Source of the DNA: Burkholderia sp. USMB20 | Lineage (GTDB): Bacteria > Pseudomonadota > Gammaproteobacteria > Burkholderiales > Burkholderiaceae | DNA: 64,000 bases | NCBI RefSeq assembly: GCF_000949135.2 | Contig: NZ_JTAN02000012.1 | Location: forward strand, 310,001-374,000 | Reading direction: 5' to 3' | Shown: positions 1 to 8,701 of the stretch, in pieces | Layout: the number at the start of each line of letters is the position of its first letter | How positions within the stretch are numbered: position 1 is the first letter of the stretch | Made by a program: the position numbers and the translations under genes | The notes under the pieces: generated by a model | Seen by the model: the letters and a program-made list of their open reading frames with translations, nothing else | The model's database searches: none | What the model was told of the DNA's origin: nothing

Positions 1-1
1 T

Positions 2-412
2 CACGTGCTCGATCCGAAGGGCGCGGTGGGCGTCGCGGAAAAATCGCTGATCGCGACAGCGACGTGGGCAATGCTGATCGTCGTCATTCCGGTGATCCTG
101 CTCACGCTGTGGTTCGCATGGCGCTACCGCGCATCGAACCGCAACGCCGCCTACGCGCCGAACTGGTCGCACTCGACCGCGATCGAGGTCGTGATCTGGA
201 CGGTGCCGACGCTGATCATCCTGTTCCTCGGCGTGCTCACGTGGCGGACGACGCACGAGCTCGACCCGTACAAGCCGATCGAATCGTCGGTCAAGCCGAT
301 CAATGTCGAGGTCGTCGCGCTCGACTGGAAGTGGCTGTTCATCTATCCGGAACTCGGCATCGCGTCGGTGAACCAGCTCGCGATTCCGGTCGGCACGCGA
401 TGCCGGGGCTGA
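2..412 (+). pseudogene. cyoA: cyoA, 5' part (interrupted), quinol oxidase subunit II
   Basis: This is an internal piece of subunit II of the cytochrome bo3 ubiquinol oxidase, entering from beyond the left edge. The visible part holds two membrane helices (about residues 20-40 and 60-80 of the piece) and the start of the periplasmic cupredoxin-like domain, up to [13 protein letters not shown]. At position 399 the sequence switches abruptly to an ABC permease, and the CyoA frame stops at 410-412. The missing domain resumes at 1958 after a 77-bp repeat. Joining 398 to 2035 restores one continuous frame. The break is either a real insertion or an assembly error, and I favour the latter. Confidence 0.85.
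322..398 (+). repeat. 77-bp direct repeat, left copy (cyoA sequence)
   Basis: The 77 bases are identical to 1958-2034, and the copies lie 1636 bp apart. Both are cyoA coding sequence. The flanking bases differ on each side (t321 versus g1957, g399 versus c2035), so the identity is exactly 77 bp. The repeat brackets a foreign ABC-transporter segment. Confidence 0.97.
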
Positions 413-1581
413 TCTGGAACATGATGATGTCGATGTCGGGCGGCTGGTTCTTCGTCGTCGCGTCGGAGGCGATCACCGTCGGCAACCAGACCATCACGCT
501 GCCGGGCATCGGCGCGTATCTCGCGCAGGCGATCTCGGACAAGAACCTTGGCGCGATCGGCTGGGTGATCCTGACGATGACGGTCGTGATCCTCGCGTAC
601 GACCAGTTCCTGTTCCGCCCGCTGATCGCATGGGCCGACAAGTTCCGGATGGAGAACACCGCATCGGGCGATGCGCCGCAATCCTGGCTGCTCGACCTCG
701 TGCGCCGCACGCGCCTGATTCACCAGCTGCTCGTGCCGGCCGGCTGGTTCTTCGCGAAGGCGGCGCGGATTCCGCTGCGCCTGCCGCTGTCGGGCGCAAT
801 GCGCTTCTCGCTGCCGAAGGTCGAGAAGAAGGCATCGCGCACGGTCGACATCGCATGGGCGGCGCTCTTGCTGCTCGGCACGGCCTATATCGTGTGGCGC
901 GTCGTCAGCTTCGTGTCGACCGGCGTGACGATGGGGGAGGTCGGGCACGTTGTCGCGCTCGGGCTCATCACGCTGCTGCGCGTGGTCGTGCTGATCTCGA
1001 TCGCGTCGGTGATCTGGGTGCCGATCGGCGTGTGGGTCGGGCTGCGCCCGAAGCTGGCCGAGAAGCTGCAGCCGCTCGCGCAGTTCCTTGCCGCGTTCCC
1101 GGCGAACCTGCTGTTCCCGGTGTTCGTGATCGTGATCGCGCGCTTCCACCTGAACCCCGACATCTGGCTGTCGCCGCTGATCGTGCTCGGCACGCAGTGG
1201 TATATCCTGTTCAACGTGATCGCGGGCGCCACGTCCTATCCGAACGACTATCGCGAAGCCGCGACGAACTTCCGGATCCGCGGCTGGCAGTGGTGGCGCC
1301 AGGCGATCCTGCCCGGCATCTTCCCGTACTACGTGACCGGCGCGATCACCGCATCCGGCGGCGCGTGGAACGCGAGCATCGTGTCGGAAGCGGTGCAGTG
1401 GGGCTCGACCAAGATCGAGGCGCACGGCCTCGGCGCGTATATCGCGCAGACCACCGCCGCCGGCGACTTTCCGAAGATCATCCTGGGCATCGCCGTGATG
1501 TCCCTGTTCGTCACCCTGTTCAACCGCCTGCTGTGGCGCCCGCTGTATGCCTTCGCCGAAGCGAAGCTGCGGCTCGACTGA
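400..1581 (+). pseudogene. C-terminal part of a duplicated anion ABC transporter permease, inserted in cyoA
   Basis: About 393 residues of an inner-membrane ABC permease of the nitrate/taurine/sulfonate type in which two permease modules are fused. What is present is the end of the first module (GIGAYLAQAIS), a linker, and a full second module. The second module has several membrane helices and an EAA-like loop (REAATNFRIRGWQWWRQAIL) that would contact the ATPase. The repeated GIGAYLAQ/GLGAYIAQ motif supports the internal duplication. The N-terminal part is missing because the left junction falls at 398/399. A 22-bp gap separates it from the ATPase fragment. The apparent start codon at 400 is internal sequence, so the fragment is unlikely to be functional here. 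Confidence 0.85.
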
Positions 1582-1603
1582 GACCGATTGAGAGCGAAAC
1601 GCG

Positions 1604-1957
1604 ATGCACAATCCGAATGCTGTAAACGCCCCCGTCCAGACGTCCCAGCCGCCGCGCCTCGGTGAGGAAATCCTGCGCGTCGATCACGTCTGCCGCGGCT
1701 TCAACAAGACGCAGGGCGAGTTGCTGGTGCTCGACGACGCGAACCTGTCGCTGCGCGAGGGCGAGATCGTCGGGCTGCTCGGCCGTTCGGGCTCGGGCAA
1801 GTCGACGCTGCTGCGGATCATCGCCGGGCTGATCGAGCCGACCGGCGGTGACGTGACCTATCTCGGCAAGCCGCTGCGCGGCCCGGCCGAAGGCGTCGCG
1901 ATGGTGTTCCAGACCTTCGCGCTGTTTCCGTGGCTGACCGTGCTGCAGAACGTGGAG
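1604..1957 (+). pseudogene. N-terminal fragment of an anion ABC transporter ATPase, inserted in cyoA
   Basis: This fragment is the first ~118 residues of an ABC ATPase of the nitrate/taurine family. Walker A (GRSGSGKST) and the Q-loop region ([19 protein letters not shown]) are visible. It is cut before the signature motif and Walker B, where the sequence returns to cyoA at 1958. The start at 1604 lies 22 bp after the permease stop, the usual operon layout. After the junction this frame happens to stay open out of frame across cyoB and runs into the cyoC frame, giving a spurious 1156-codon ORF. Without its catalytic half the fragment cannot hydrolyse ATP. Confidence 0.85.
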
Positions 1958-2034
1958 CGACTGGAAGTGGCTGTTCATCTATCCGGAACTCGGCATCGCG
2001 TCGGTGAACCAGCTCGCGATTCCGGTCGGCACGC
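1958..2034 (+). repeat. 77-bp direct repeat, right copy (cyoA sequence)
   Basis: This is an exact copy of 322-398 and marks where cyoA coding sequence resumes after the ABC-transporter segment. Removing one repeat copy plus the intervening DNA (1636 bp, not a multiple of three) regenerates an intact cyoA frame. Confidence 0.97.
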
Positions 2035-2447
2035 CGGTGAATTTCCGCATCACGTCCGACTCGGTGATGAACTCGTTCTTCATCCCGCAGCTTGGCAGCC
2101 AGGTCTATGCGATGGCCGGCATGCAGACGCGCCTGCACCTGATCGCCGACGAGGCGGGCGACTACGCAGGCGTGTCCGCCAACTACAGCGGCCGCGGCTT
2201 CTCCGACATGAAGTTCCGCACGCTCGCCGAGCCGCGCGAACAGTTCGACGCGTGGGTGCGGAAGGTGAAGGCGTCGTCCGACCGGCTCGACATGACCGCG
2301 TACGGCACGGTCGCGCAGCCGGGCGAGAAGGCGCCCGTGCGCTATTTCTCGTCGGTCGACCCGAAGCTGTTCCACAACATCATCGCGAAATACAACAACG
2401 GCCACGTCCTCGACCCGAAGGACGCCGCCTGCACGACGAAGGGGTAA
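1958..2447 (+). pseudogene. cyoA: cyoA, 3' part (interrupted), quinol oxidase subunit II
   Basis: This part carries the periplasmic cupredoxin-like domain and C-terminus of CyoA. The first 77 bp repeat 322-398, then [20 protein letters not shown] and the rest of the fold follow. The cysteine and histidine ligands of a CuA centre are absent, as expected for a quinol oxidase rather than a cytochrome c oxidase. The frame ends with TAA at 2445-2447, three bases before cyoB, so the operon spacing is intact. As assembled, this piece has no start codon of its own beyond a GTG at 2004, which is an internal valine. If the insertion is an artefact, the gene is complete apart from the off-window 5' end. 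Confidence 0.88.
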
Positions 2448-2450
2448 CGC

Positions 2451-4463
2451 ATGTTCGGAAAACTGACTCTTTCGGCGATCCCGTTCGATCAGCCCATCAT
2501 CATGGGGGCGAGCGCCTTCATGGGGCTCGTCGTGCTGGGCATCGTCGCCGCGCTGACGGTCGCGGGCCGGTGGAAATGGCTGTGGAGCGAATGGCTGACG
2601 TCCGTCGATCACAAGAAGATCGGCGTGATGTACCTGGTCGTCGCGGTGCTGATGCTGCTGCGCGGCTTCGCGGACGCCGTGATGATGCGCGTGCAGCTCG
2701 CGCTCGCGTACAACGGCCCCGGCTACCTGCCGCCGCATCACTACGACCAGGTCTTCACCGCGCACGGCGTGATCATGATCTTCTTCATGGCGATGGCGCT
2801 GCTGGTCGCGTTCTTCAACCTGATCGTGCCGCTGCAGATCGGCGCGCGCGACGTCGCGTTCCCGTTCCTGAACTCGCTCTCCTTCTGGATGACGGCGGTC
2901 GCCGCGATCCTGATGAACGTTTCGCTCGTGATCGGCGAATTCGCGCAGACGGGCTGGCTCGCGTATCCGCCGCTGTCGGAGCTGCAGTTCAGCCCGGGCG
3001 TCGGGGTCGACTACTACCTGTGGGCGCTGCAGATCTCGGGCGTCGGGACGCTGATCACGTCGATCAACTTCTTCGTGACGATCATCAAGATGCGCGCGCC
3101 GGGCATGACGCTGATGAAGATGCCGGTGTTCACGTGGACCGCGCTCTGCTCGAACGTGCTGATCATGGCGACGTTCCCGATCCTGACCGTCGCGCTCGCG
3201 CTGCTCGGCCTCGATCGCTATCTCGACATGCATTTCTTCACCAACGAAGCCGGCGGCAACGCGATGCTGTACCTGAACCTGATCTGGGCGTGGGGGCATC
3301 CGGAGGTATACATCCTCGTGCTGCCCGCGTTCGGCATCTATTCGGAAGTCATCGCGACGTTCGCGAAGAAGCCGCTGTTCGGCTACCGGACGATGGTCTA
3401 TGCATCGTGCGTGATCATGGTGCTCGCGTTCCTCGTGTGGCTGCATCACTTCTTCACGATGGGCTCGGGGGCCGACGTCAACGCGTTTTTCGGGATCATG
3501 ACGATGGTCATCGCGATCCCGACCGGCGTGAAGATCTTCAACTGGCTGTTCACGATGTATCGCGGCCGCATCGAATTCACGGCGCCGGTGCTGTGGACGA
3601 TCGGTTTCATGGTCACGTTCACGCTCGGTGGGATGACCGGCGTGATGATGGCGATTCCGGGCGCGGATTTCGTGCTGCACAACAGCCTGTTCCTGATCGC
3701 GCATTTCCACAACGCGATCATCGGCGGCGTCGTGTTCGGCTACTTCGCGGGCGTTCACTACTGGTTCCCGAAGGTGTTCGGCTTCCGGCTCGACGAGAAG
3801 TTCGGCAAGCGCGCGTTCTGGTGCTGGTTCCTCGGCTTCTACGCGTCGTTCGTGCCGCTGTACGTGCTCGGCTTCATGGGCATGACGCGCCGCCTGAACC
3901 ACTACGACAACCCGGCATGGCATCCGTGGCTGGTCGCCGCCGCGTGCGGCGTCGCGCTGATCGCGATCGGCGTGCTGTGCCAGGTCGCATCGGTGTGGGT
4001 CGGCTGGCGCAATCGCAACCAGCCGCAGTATCGCGACGCGACGGGCGACCCGTGGAACGGCCGCACGCTCGAATGGGCGACGTCGTCGCCGCCCGCCGTC
4101 TACAACTTCGCGGTGCTCCCGAACGTGCACGAACTCGACGAGCTCGCGTATCGCAAGGCGAAGGGCCTCGGACTCGGCCTCGGCAAGAACGTCAGGTACG
4201 AGGACATCCACATGCCGTCGAACACGAGCGCGGGTTTCTTCGTCGGGATCTTCAGCCTGCTGCTCGGTTTCGCGCTCGTCTGGCACATCTGGTGGCTCGC
4301 GATCGCCGCGCTCGTCGGCATCGTCGCGACGGTGGTGCTGTACAGCGCACAGGACAACGACGGCTATTACATTCCGGCGGATACCGTCCGCAAGATCGAG
4401 GAACAACGCGCGGGCGTGCGGATCGGCACGCTGGCGCCGGAAGTCGAACTGGAGGCGAACTGA
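2451..4463 (+). CDS. cyoB: Cytochrome bo3 ubiquinol oxidase subunit I
   Basis: CyoB is the catalytic subunit of the proton-pumping quinol oxidase and reduces O2 at a haem-copper centre in the inner membrane. At 670 residues it has the family's normal length, with about 15 membrane helices. The metal ligands are visible: H105 (FTAHG) and H420 for low-spin haem, H283 and cross-linked Y287 in WGHPEVYI, H332/H333 for CuB, and H418 for the high-spin haem ([10 protein letters not shown]). The gene starts three bases after cyoA and its TGA overlaps the cyoC ATG by one base. No cyoE (haem O synthase) follows in this operon. Confidence 0.97.
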   Translation: MFGKLTLSAIPFDQPIIMGASAFMGLVVLGIVAALTVAGRWKWLWSEWLTSVDHKKIGVMYLVVAVLMLLRGFADAVMMRVQLALAYNGPGYLPPHHYDQVFTAHGVIMIFFMAMALLVAFFNLIVPLQIGARDVAFPFLNSLSFWMTAVAAILMNVSLVIGEFAQTGWLAYPPLSELQFSPGVGVDYYLWALQISGVGTLITSINFFVTIIKMRAPGMTLMKMPVFTWTALCSNVLIMATFPILTVALALLGLDRYLDMHFFTNEAGGNAMLYLNLIWAWGHPEVYILVLPAFGIYSEVIATFAKKPLFGYRTMVYASCVIMVLAFLVWLHHFFTMGSGADVNAFFGIMTMVIAIPTGVKIFNWLFTMYRGRIEFTAPVLWTIGFMVTFTLGGMTGVMMAIPGADFVLHNSLFLIAHFHNAIIGGVVFGYFAGVHYWFPKVFGFRLDEKFGKRAFWCWFLGFYASFVPLYVLGFMGMTRRLNHYDNPAWHPWLVAAACGVALIAIGVLCQVASVWVGWRNRNQPQYRDATGDPWNGRTLEWATSSPPAVYNFAVLPNVHELDELAYRKAKGLGLGLGKNVRYEDIHMPSNTSAGFFVGIFSLLLGFALVWHIWWLAIAALVGIVATVVLYSAQDNDGYYIPADTVRKIEEQRAGVRIGTLAPEVELEAN

Positions 4464-5074
4464 TGTCGTATCAATCTCTCGCGGGCGCCGCCCGTCATCC
4501 GGGCGCGCACCACCATCCGCCGTCGCATTCGGTGTTCGGCTTCTGGCTGTACCTGATGACCGACTGCGTGATCTTCGCGTCGCTGTTCGCGACGTTCGCG
4601 GTGCTCGGCAACCAGTTCGCCGGCGGTCCGACCGCGAAGGACCTGTTCGACATTCCGGGTGTCGCGCTCGAGACGGCGGCGCTGCTGCTGTCGAGCATCA
4701 CGTACGGGTTCGCGATGCTCGGCGCGCAGCGCCGCCGGCGCGGCACGGTGTTCGTGTGGCTCGCGGTGACGTTCGTGCTGGGCGCCGCGTTCCTCACGAT
4801 GGAACTGCGGGAGTTCTCGCACCTGATCGCCCAGGGCGCGGGCCCGCAGCGCAGCGCATTCCTGTCGGCGTTCTTCGCGCTCGTCGGCACGCACGGGCTG
4901 CACGTGGCGGTCGGCCTCTTGTGGATGGTCGTGCTCGTCGTGCAGATCGCCCGCGGCCCCGGCATGACGGAGCGCGACTTCCGGCGCCTCACCTGCCTGA
5001 GCCTCTTCTGGCATTTCCTCGACATCGTCTGGATCTGCGTGTTCTCCTTCGTCTATCTCGCGAGCGTGCTCTAA
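4463..5074 (+). CDS. cyoC: Cytochrome bo3 ubiquinol oxidase subunit III
   Basis: CyoC is a 203-residue membrane subunit of the bo3 quinol oxidase with five predicted helices. It stabilises the complex around subunit I and holds no metal centre. Family hallmarks are FGFWLYLMTDCVIFASLFAT near the N-terminus and the GTHGLHV segment. The ATG overlaps the cyoB stop (TGATG), which implies translational coupling, and the next gene begins immediately after its TAA. The N-terminus carries a histidine-rich stretch (residues about 11-18), common in this family. Confidence 0.96.
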   Translation: MSYQSLAGAARHPGAHHHPPSHSVFGFWLYLMTDCVIFASLFATFAVLGNQFAGGPTAKDLFDIPGVALETAALLLSSITYGFAMLGAQRRRRGTVFVWLAVTFVLGAAFLTMELREFSHLIAQGAGPQRSAFLSAFFALVGTHGLHVAVGLLWMVVLVVQIARGPGMTERDFRRLTCLSLFWHFLDIVWICVFSFVYLASVL

Positions 5075-5407
5075 ATGGCCCATTCGGAACTCATCCACCA
5101 CGATGAAGCGCACGGCACGGCCGGCGGCTACCTCGTCGGTTTCGTGCTGTCGGTGCTGCTGACGGCCGCGTCGTTCGGCCTCGTGATGGGCGGCATGCTG
5201 GCGCCGAAGGCGGCGATCATCGCGCTCGCGGGGCTCGCATTCGTGCAGATCGTCGTGCATCTCGTCTGCTTCCTGCACATGAACGCGTCGTCCAGCCAGC
5301 GCTGGAACGTGATGGCGTTCAGCTATACGGTGCTGACCGCGCTGATCCTGATCGTCGGGACGCTGTGGGTGATGCACAACGTCAGCATGAACATGATGTC
5401 GCGATAA
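5075..5407 (+). CDS. cyoD: Cytochrome bo3 ubiquinol oxidase subunit IV
   Basis: CyoD is a 110-residue membrane protein with three helices, matching the size and layout of CyoD, the small subunit that assists assembly of the CuB site. The motif VQIVVHLVCFLHMN in the second helix is typical. Its ATG directly follows the cyoC stop with no gap. The operon ends here: a hairpin followed by a T-rich tract lies 35 bp downstream, and the next gene is an unrelated desaturase. Confidence 0.94.
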   Translation: MAHSELIHHDEAHGTAGGYLVGFVLSVLLTAASFGLVMGGMLAPKAAIIALAGLAFVQIVVHLVCFLHMNASSSQRWNVMAFSYTVLTALILIVGTLWVMHNVSMNMMSR

Positions 5408-5441
5408 CCGGCCCGGGGCGCGGTCCGTCCCGTCCCGCTGC

Positions 5442-5470
5442 GCCGTGCGTGCCGCACGGCTCCTTTTCTT
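5442..5470 (+). terminator. Rho-independent terminator after cyoABCD
   Basis: A perfect 7-bp stem (GCCGTGC/GCACGGC, 5442-5448 and 5454-5460) with a 5-nt loop is followed by TCCTTTTCTT. Its position directly after cyoD fits the end of the operon. Confidence 0.7.
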
Positions 5471-5487
5471 TCGGGCGTGCGAATCGC

Positions 5488-6678
5488 ATGCCTTTCTGCA
5501 TCATGGTCAACAACGATTCCCAGACACCGGTTCGCGCCGACGAGCCGATCCCGCACCGCAAGGTCATCCGCGCATGGCTCGTGCCGTTCGCCACGCGCGA
5601 GATCGTGCGCCCGATCCTGCTGCTCGTGCTCGACTACCTGTTGCTGTTCGCGGCGTTCGCCGGCGCGCTGCTGATTCCGTCGACGGTCGGCAAGATCGCC
5701 TGCGGGATGGCCGCCGGGTTCATCACCGGGCGACTGTTCATCATCGGGCACGACGCGTGCCATCAGAGCCTGACGCCCGACCGCCGGCTGAACCGCTGGC
5801 TCGGCCGCATCGCCTTCCTGCCGTCGCTGACGCCTTACAGCCTGTGGGAAGTCGGGCACAACGTCGTGCATCACGGCTATACGAACCTGAAGGGCTTCGA
5901 TTTCGTGTGGGCGCCGCATACGCCGGCGGAATTCGCCGCACTGTCGCCGGCGCGGCGGTGGCTGGATCGCGTCTACCGGAGCGGATGGGCGCCGGGCCTC
6001 TACTATCTCGTCGAAATCTGGTGGCTGCGGATGTATTTCCCGACCCGGGGCTATATCGGTGCGTCGCGGCCGGTGTTCCGGCGCGACTGCCTGCTGGTGA
6101 CGGGCTTCGCGGCCGTGTGGATCGCCGCCGTCGTCGGGGTGGCGATCGAGACGCAGCAATCCGTCGCGCTGCTGCTCGCGACCGGCGTGCTCGTGCCGTT
6201 CCTGTTCTGGTGCTCGATGATCGGCTTCGTCGTGTATGTCCACCATACCGACCCGCGCATCGCATGGCACGCGAACCGCGCCGAATGGTCGAATGCCGCA
6301 CCGTTCGTGTCGACCACGCTGCACCTGACGTTTCCGTTCGGTATCGGCGGCCTGCTGCACCACATCATGGAGCACACGGCGCATCACGTCGACATGAGCG
6401 TGCCGCTGTACCGGCTCAAGCCGGCGCAGGCGAAGCTCGAGGACATGCTGCCCGGGCGGATCGTCGTGCAGCGCTTCGGCTGGCGCTGGTACTTCGACAC
6501 GGCCCGCCGCTGCAAGCTCTATGACACCGACCGCAAGCTCTGGACCGACTATCGCGGAAACGTGACGAGCGAGGCGGCACCCGAGGTGCGCGCGCCGGCC
6601 GCGGCGGGCGCGCGGCAGGGGGCGGTTCCCGAAGCCGCGGGCAACGCGCCCGCCGCGACCGCTCAGGCGGTGCCGTAA
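5488..6678 (+). CDS. Membrane fatty acid desaturase
   Basis: This is an integral-membrane di-iron desaturase of the acyl-lipid type. The three histidine boxes are present: HDACH, HNVVHH and HTAHH, with hydrophobic segments between them. ATG 5488 (MPFCIMVNND) is used; ATG 5503 (MVNNDSQTP) is equally plausible because neither has a clear ribosome binding site. The last ~40 residues are an Ala/Pro/Gly-rich tail outside the catalytic domain. The gene converges with fdhD and the two overlap by 16 bp. It probably inserts a double bond into membrane acyl chains, but position and substrate cannot be read from sequence. A terminator separates it from the cyo operon. Confidence 0.88.
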   Translation: MPFCIMVNNDSQTPVRADEPIPHRKVIRAWLVPFATREIVRPILLLVLDYLLLFAAFAGALLIPSTVGKIACGMAAGFITGRLFIIGHDACHQSLTPDRRLNRWLGRIAFLPSLTPYSLWEVGHNVVHHGYTNLKGFDFVWAPHTPAEFAALSPARRWLDRVYRSGWAPGLYYLVEIWWLRMYFPTRGYIGASRPVFRRDCLLVTGFAAVWIAAVVGVAIETQQSVALLLATGVLVPFLFWCSMIGFVVYVHHTDPRIAWHANRAEWSNAAPFVSTTLHLTFPFGIGGLLHHIMEHTAHHVDMSVPLYRLKPAQAKLEDMLPGRIVVQRFGWRWYFDTARRCKLYDTDRKLWTDYRGNVTSEAAPEVRAPAAAGARQGAVPEAAGNAPAATAQAVP

Positions 6679-7493
6679 TCGACGTGGCCGGTTTCGCGGC
6701 AGAAGCTGACGAGCCGCAGGCCGGCCGCCTTCGCGATCTCGATCGCGAGCGACGACGGCGCGGAGATCGTCGCGACCATCGGAATGCCGACCCGCGCCGA
6801 CTTGCGCACGAGCTCGTAGCTCGCGCGGCTCGACAGGAACACGAAACCGTCGGTCGCGTCGGCGCGCGCCAGCACGAGCGCGCCGATCAGCTTGTCGAGC
6901 GCGTTGTGGCGGCCGACGTCCTCGAACGCCATCCGGATCGCGCCTGTTGCGTCGCACCACGCGGCCGCATGCAGGCCGCCGGTGAGCTGCGTGAGCGCCT
7001 GGTGCGCCGGCAGCCCGTGGGCCGCGCGCGCGAGCGCGTCGGGCGCGAGGCGCGCGAGAAAACCGGTGTCGGGTACGCGTTCGGGCGCGAGGTCGAGCAG
7101 GTCGATGCTTTCGATGCCGCACACGCCGCAGCCGGTACGCCCCGCGAGCGCGCGGCGCCGGTCCTTCAGCGCGGCGAACGCCTGCTGGACGACTTCCAGA
7201 TGCACCTCCGCGTGCGGCAGCGGCGCGTCGGCGTGCAGGATCACGTCGATGTCCTTGATGTCGCTGCCGCGCTCGACGATCCCTTCCGAGATCGCGAAGC
7301 CGACCGCGAACGCCTCGAGGTCGCGCGGCGTGCACATCATCACCGCGTGCGAGATGCCGTTGAAGACTAGCGCGACCGGCCATTCCTGGCCGACGTAGTC
7401 GTGCGCGGTCTCGACGGCGCCGCCGCGCGTGCGGCGCACGGACAGCTCGATCGCGCCGCGCGGCTCTTCTGTTTCGGTCGGATTCACGAGCAC
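6663..7493 (-). CDS. fdhD: Formate dehydrogenase accessory sulfurtransferase FdhD
   Basis: FdhD passes sulfur from the desulfurase IscS to the bis-MGD molybdenum cofactor of formate dehydrogenases, which is required for their activity. The 276-residue protein has the family length and the essential redox motif CGVC (within RTGCGVCGIES). It also shows the conserved segment FEDVGRHNALDKLIGA and SSRASYELV. It is a cytoplasmic protein transcribed away from the next plus-strand gene. No formate dehydrogenase structural gene lies in the window, so the partner enzyme must be encoded elsewhere. Confidence 0.95.
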   Translation of the reverse strand: MLVNPTETEEPRGAIELSVRRTRGGAVETAHDYVGQEWPVALVFNGISHAVMMCTPRDLEAFAVGFAISEGIVERGSDIKDIDVILHADAPLPHAEVHLEVVQQAFAALKDRRRALAGRTGCGVCGIESIDLLDLAPERVPDTGFLARLAPDALARAAHGLPAHQALTQLTGGLHAAAWCDATGAIRMAFEDVGRHNALDKLIGALVLARADATDGFVFLSSRASYELVRKSARVGIPMVATISAPSSLAIEIAKAAGLRLVSFCRETGHVDYGTA

Positions 7494-7607
7494 TCCCGTT
7501 GATTCGAGGCAGGGGCGGCGGCGATCGGGTCCGCCGCTCGCGCGCAGAGGTTCTAAAATACCTCAGGCAGGCCGGCCGCGCCGGCATCCGCCACTCAGGT
7601 AACGACC

Positions 7608-8090
7608 ATGGGACTCAGCGACGCTCCGCTGCTATTCAATTTCGAACACGATTCGTCGGAAAACCTCACGTACATCCCGATGATCGTGCGTTTCAATCTC
7701 GACCGTTTCGGTCTGCGGATTTCGCTGGAGCAGTGGCAACTGCTGCCGCTCGAGGACCGCAAGCTGCTCGCGCGCTTTCCGGCCGACGACGACACCGCGA
7801 TCGAGCCCAATTTCGATCACGCGCTGTTCGAAATGCTGCGCACGCATGCCGACCTCGAACCGTCGTGGTTTCAGCCGGACGAGCAGCCGAGCTGGCGCGC
7901 GACCGACTCGGTGCCGGACGCGCTCGTGCAGCAGAGCGCGCTGGCCGGGCTGCCGGCGCCCGCGCTCGCGCAGTGGCAGCGGCTCGCGCCGTTCCAGCGC
8001 TACGTGCTGGTGAAGCTGTCGCGCAAGCCGAAGCTCAATCACGACTTCGTGCCCGCGATGCGGGAGTTCGGGCTGACGGCCACGCACTGA
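7608..8090 (+). CDS. Nitrate reductase associated protein (Nitr_red_assoc family)
   Basis: This is a 160-residue soluble protein resembling the conserved nitrate reductase associated family, whose members often sit beside molybdoenzyme genes and have no proven biochemical role. Visible features are an N-terminal FNFEHD, the motif MIVRFNLDRFGLRISLEQW and a C-terminal QRYVLVKLSRKPKLNHDF. No signal peptide or membrane segment is seen. It is divergent from fdhD with a 114-bp gap, and a TAAAAT sequence at 7554-7559 could be its -10 element. The link to fdhD suggests a role in molybdoenzyme maturation, but this is inference only. Confidence 0.75.
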   Translation: MGLSDAPLLFNFEHDSSENLTYIPMIVRFNLDRFGLRISLEQWQLLPLEDRKLLARFPADDDTAIEPNFDHALFEMLRTHADLEPSWFQPDEQPSWRATDSVPDALVQQSALAGLPAPALAQWQRLAPFQRYVLVKLSRKPKLNHDFVPAMREFGLTATH

Positions 8091-8096
8091 CGGGCC

Positions 8097-8126
8097 GCAT
8101 GCGGCGCCGCCGCGCGGCGCGCATGC
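8097..8126. terminator. GC-rich inverted repeat between convergent genes
   Basis: GCATGCGGCGCC pairs with GGCGCGCATGC (one bulged base) across a short GC loop, between the stops of two convergent genes. It lacks a T tract, so its role as a bidirectional terminator is only suggested by position. Confidence 0.35.
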
Positions 8127-8130
8127 GTCG

Positions 8131-8541
8131 TTACAGCGGCGGCAGCTGGCGCGGCTTGCGGTCGGGGCCGGTCGCGACGTAGGTGAGCGTCGCTTCGGTG
8201 ACCTTCACGATTTCGCCCATCAGGCGCATGCGCTGCGCGTACACCTCGACGTCGACCGTGATCGACGTGTTGCCGGTGCGCATGATGGTCGCGTAGAAGC
8301 TCAGCAGGTCGCCGACGAACACCGGCTGCTTGAATACGAACGAATTGACCGCGACCGTCGCGACGCGGCCGTTCGCGCGCTGGCTCGCGGGGATCGAGCC
8401 GGCGATGTCGACCTGCGACATGATCCAGCCGCCGAACACGTCGCCGTGGACGTTCGCGTCGTGCGGTTGCGGGACGACGCGCAGCGCGGGCTGCTTTTGC
8501 GGGAGTTCGAGGGTCGAATCGGTCATGGCGGGGGCTTTCAT
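8131..8541 (-). CDS. Acyl-CoA thioesterase, YciA-like hotdog protein
   Basis: This is a single-hotdog acyl-CoA hydrolase that would cleave acyl-CoA thioesters in the cytoplasm. The diagnostic motif PHDANVHGDVFGGWIMSQVD at residues ~20-39 contains the catalytic Asp of YciA-type enzymes. Length is 136 residues from ATG 8541 (MKAPAM) or 131 from ATG 8526 (MTDSTLEL). Neither has a strong ribosome binding site, and earlier in-frame starts lack homology-like sequence. It is divergent from the ABC exporter downstream with a 160-bp gap. Substrate range in this family is broad (short to long chain), so a specific substrate is not assigned. Confidence 0.88.
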   Translation of the reverse strand: MKAPAMTDSTLELPQKQPALRVVPQPHDANVHGDVFGGWIMSQVDIAGSIPASQRANGRVATVAVNSFVFKQPVFVGDLLSFYATIMRTGNTSITVDVEVYAQRMRLMGEIVKVTEATLTYVATGPDRKPRQLPPL

Positions 8542-8701
8542 CCTGTAATAAATGCGCCGCCGCGCGCAGGCCGGCCGGCGAGGGCGCCGGCAGCGGCGCG
8601 TAGCGGCTTCTGCGACAATACAACGTTCGCAAATTGTACGAGAAAGCGGGCGAGTCGGCCGCCGTGGCACGCGTCCGGCACCGCCGCCGATCCTGATCCC
8701 C

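Noticed and set aside
322-2034. Insertion considered as an IS element or integron cassette
   Set aside because: No transposase, no terminal inverted repeats and both inserted genes are truncated; the 77-bp repeats are host cyoA sequence, far too long for a target-site duplication.
1818-4406. 862-codon antisense frame opposite cyoB
   Set aside because: The translation is Arg/His/Asp/Glu-rich with no motifs, typical of high-GC antisense shadow.
1604-5074. A 1156-codon open frame joining the ABC ATPase start to CyoC
   Set aside because: Only the first ~118 codons and the last ~203 encode real protein; the middle is cyoB read out of frame, open by chance in high-GC DNA.
5488-6678. Desaturase considered as haem O synthase (cyoE) completing the cyo operon
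   Set aside because: It has three His boxes of a desaturase and no prenyltransferase motifs; a terminator separates it from cyoD.
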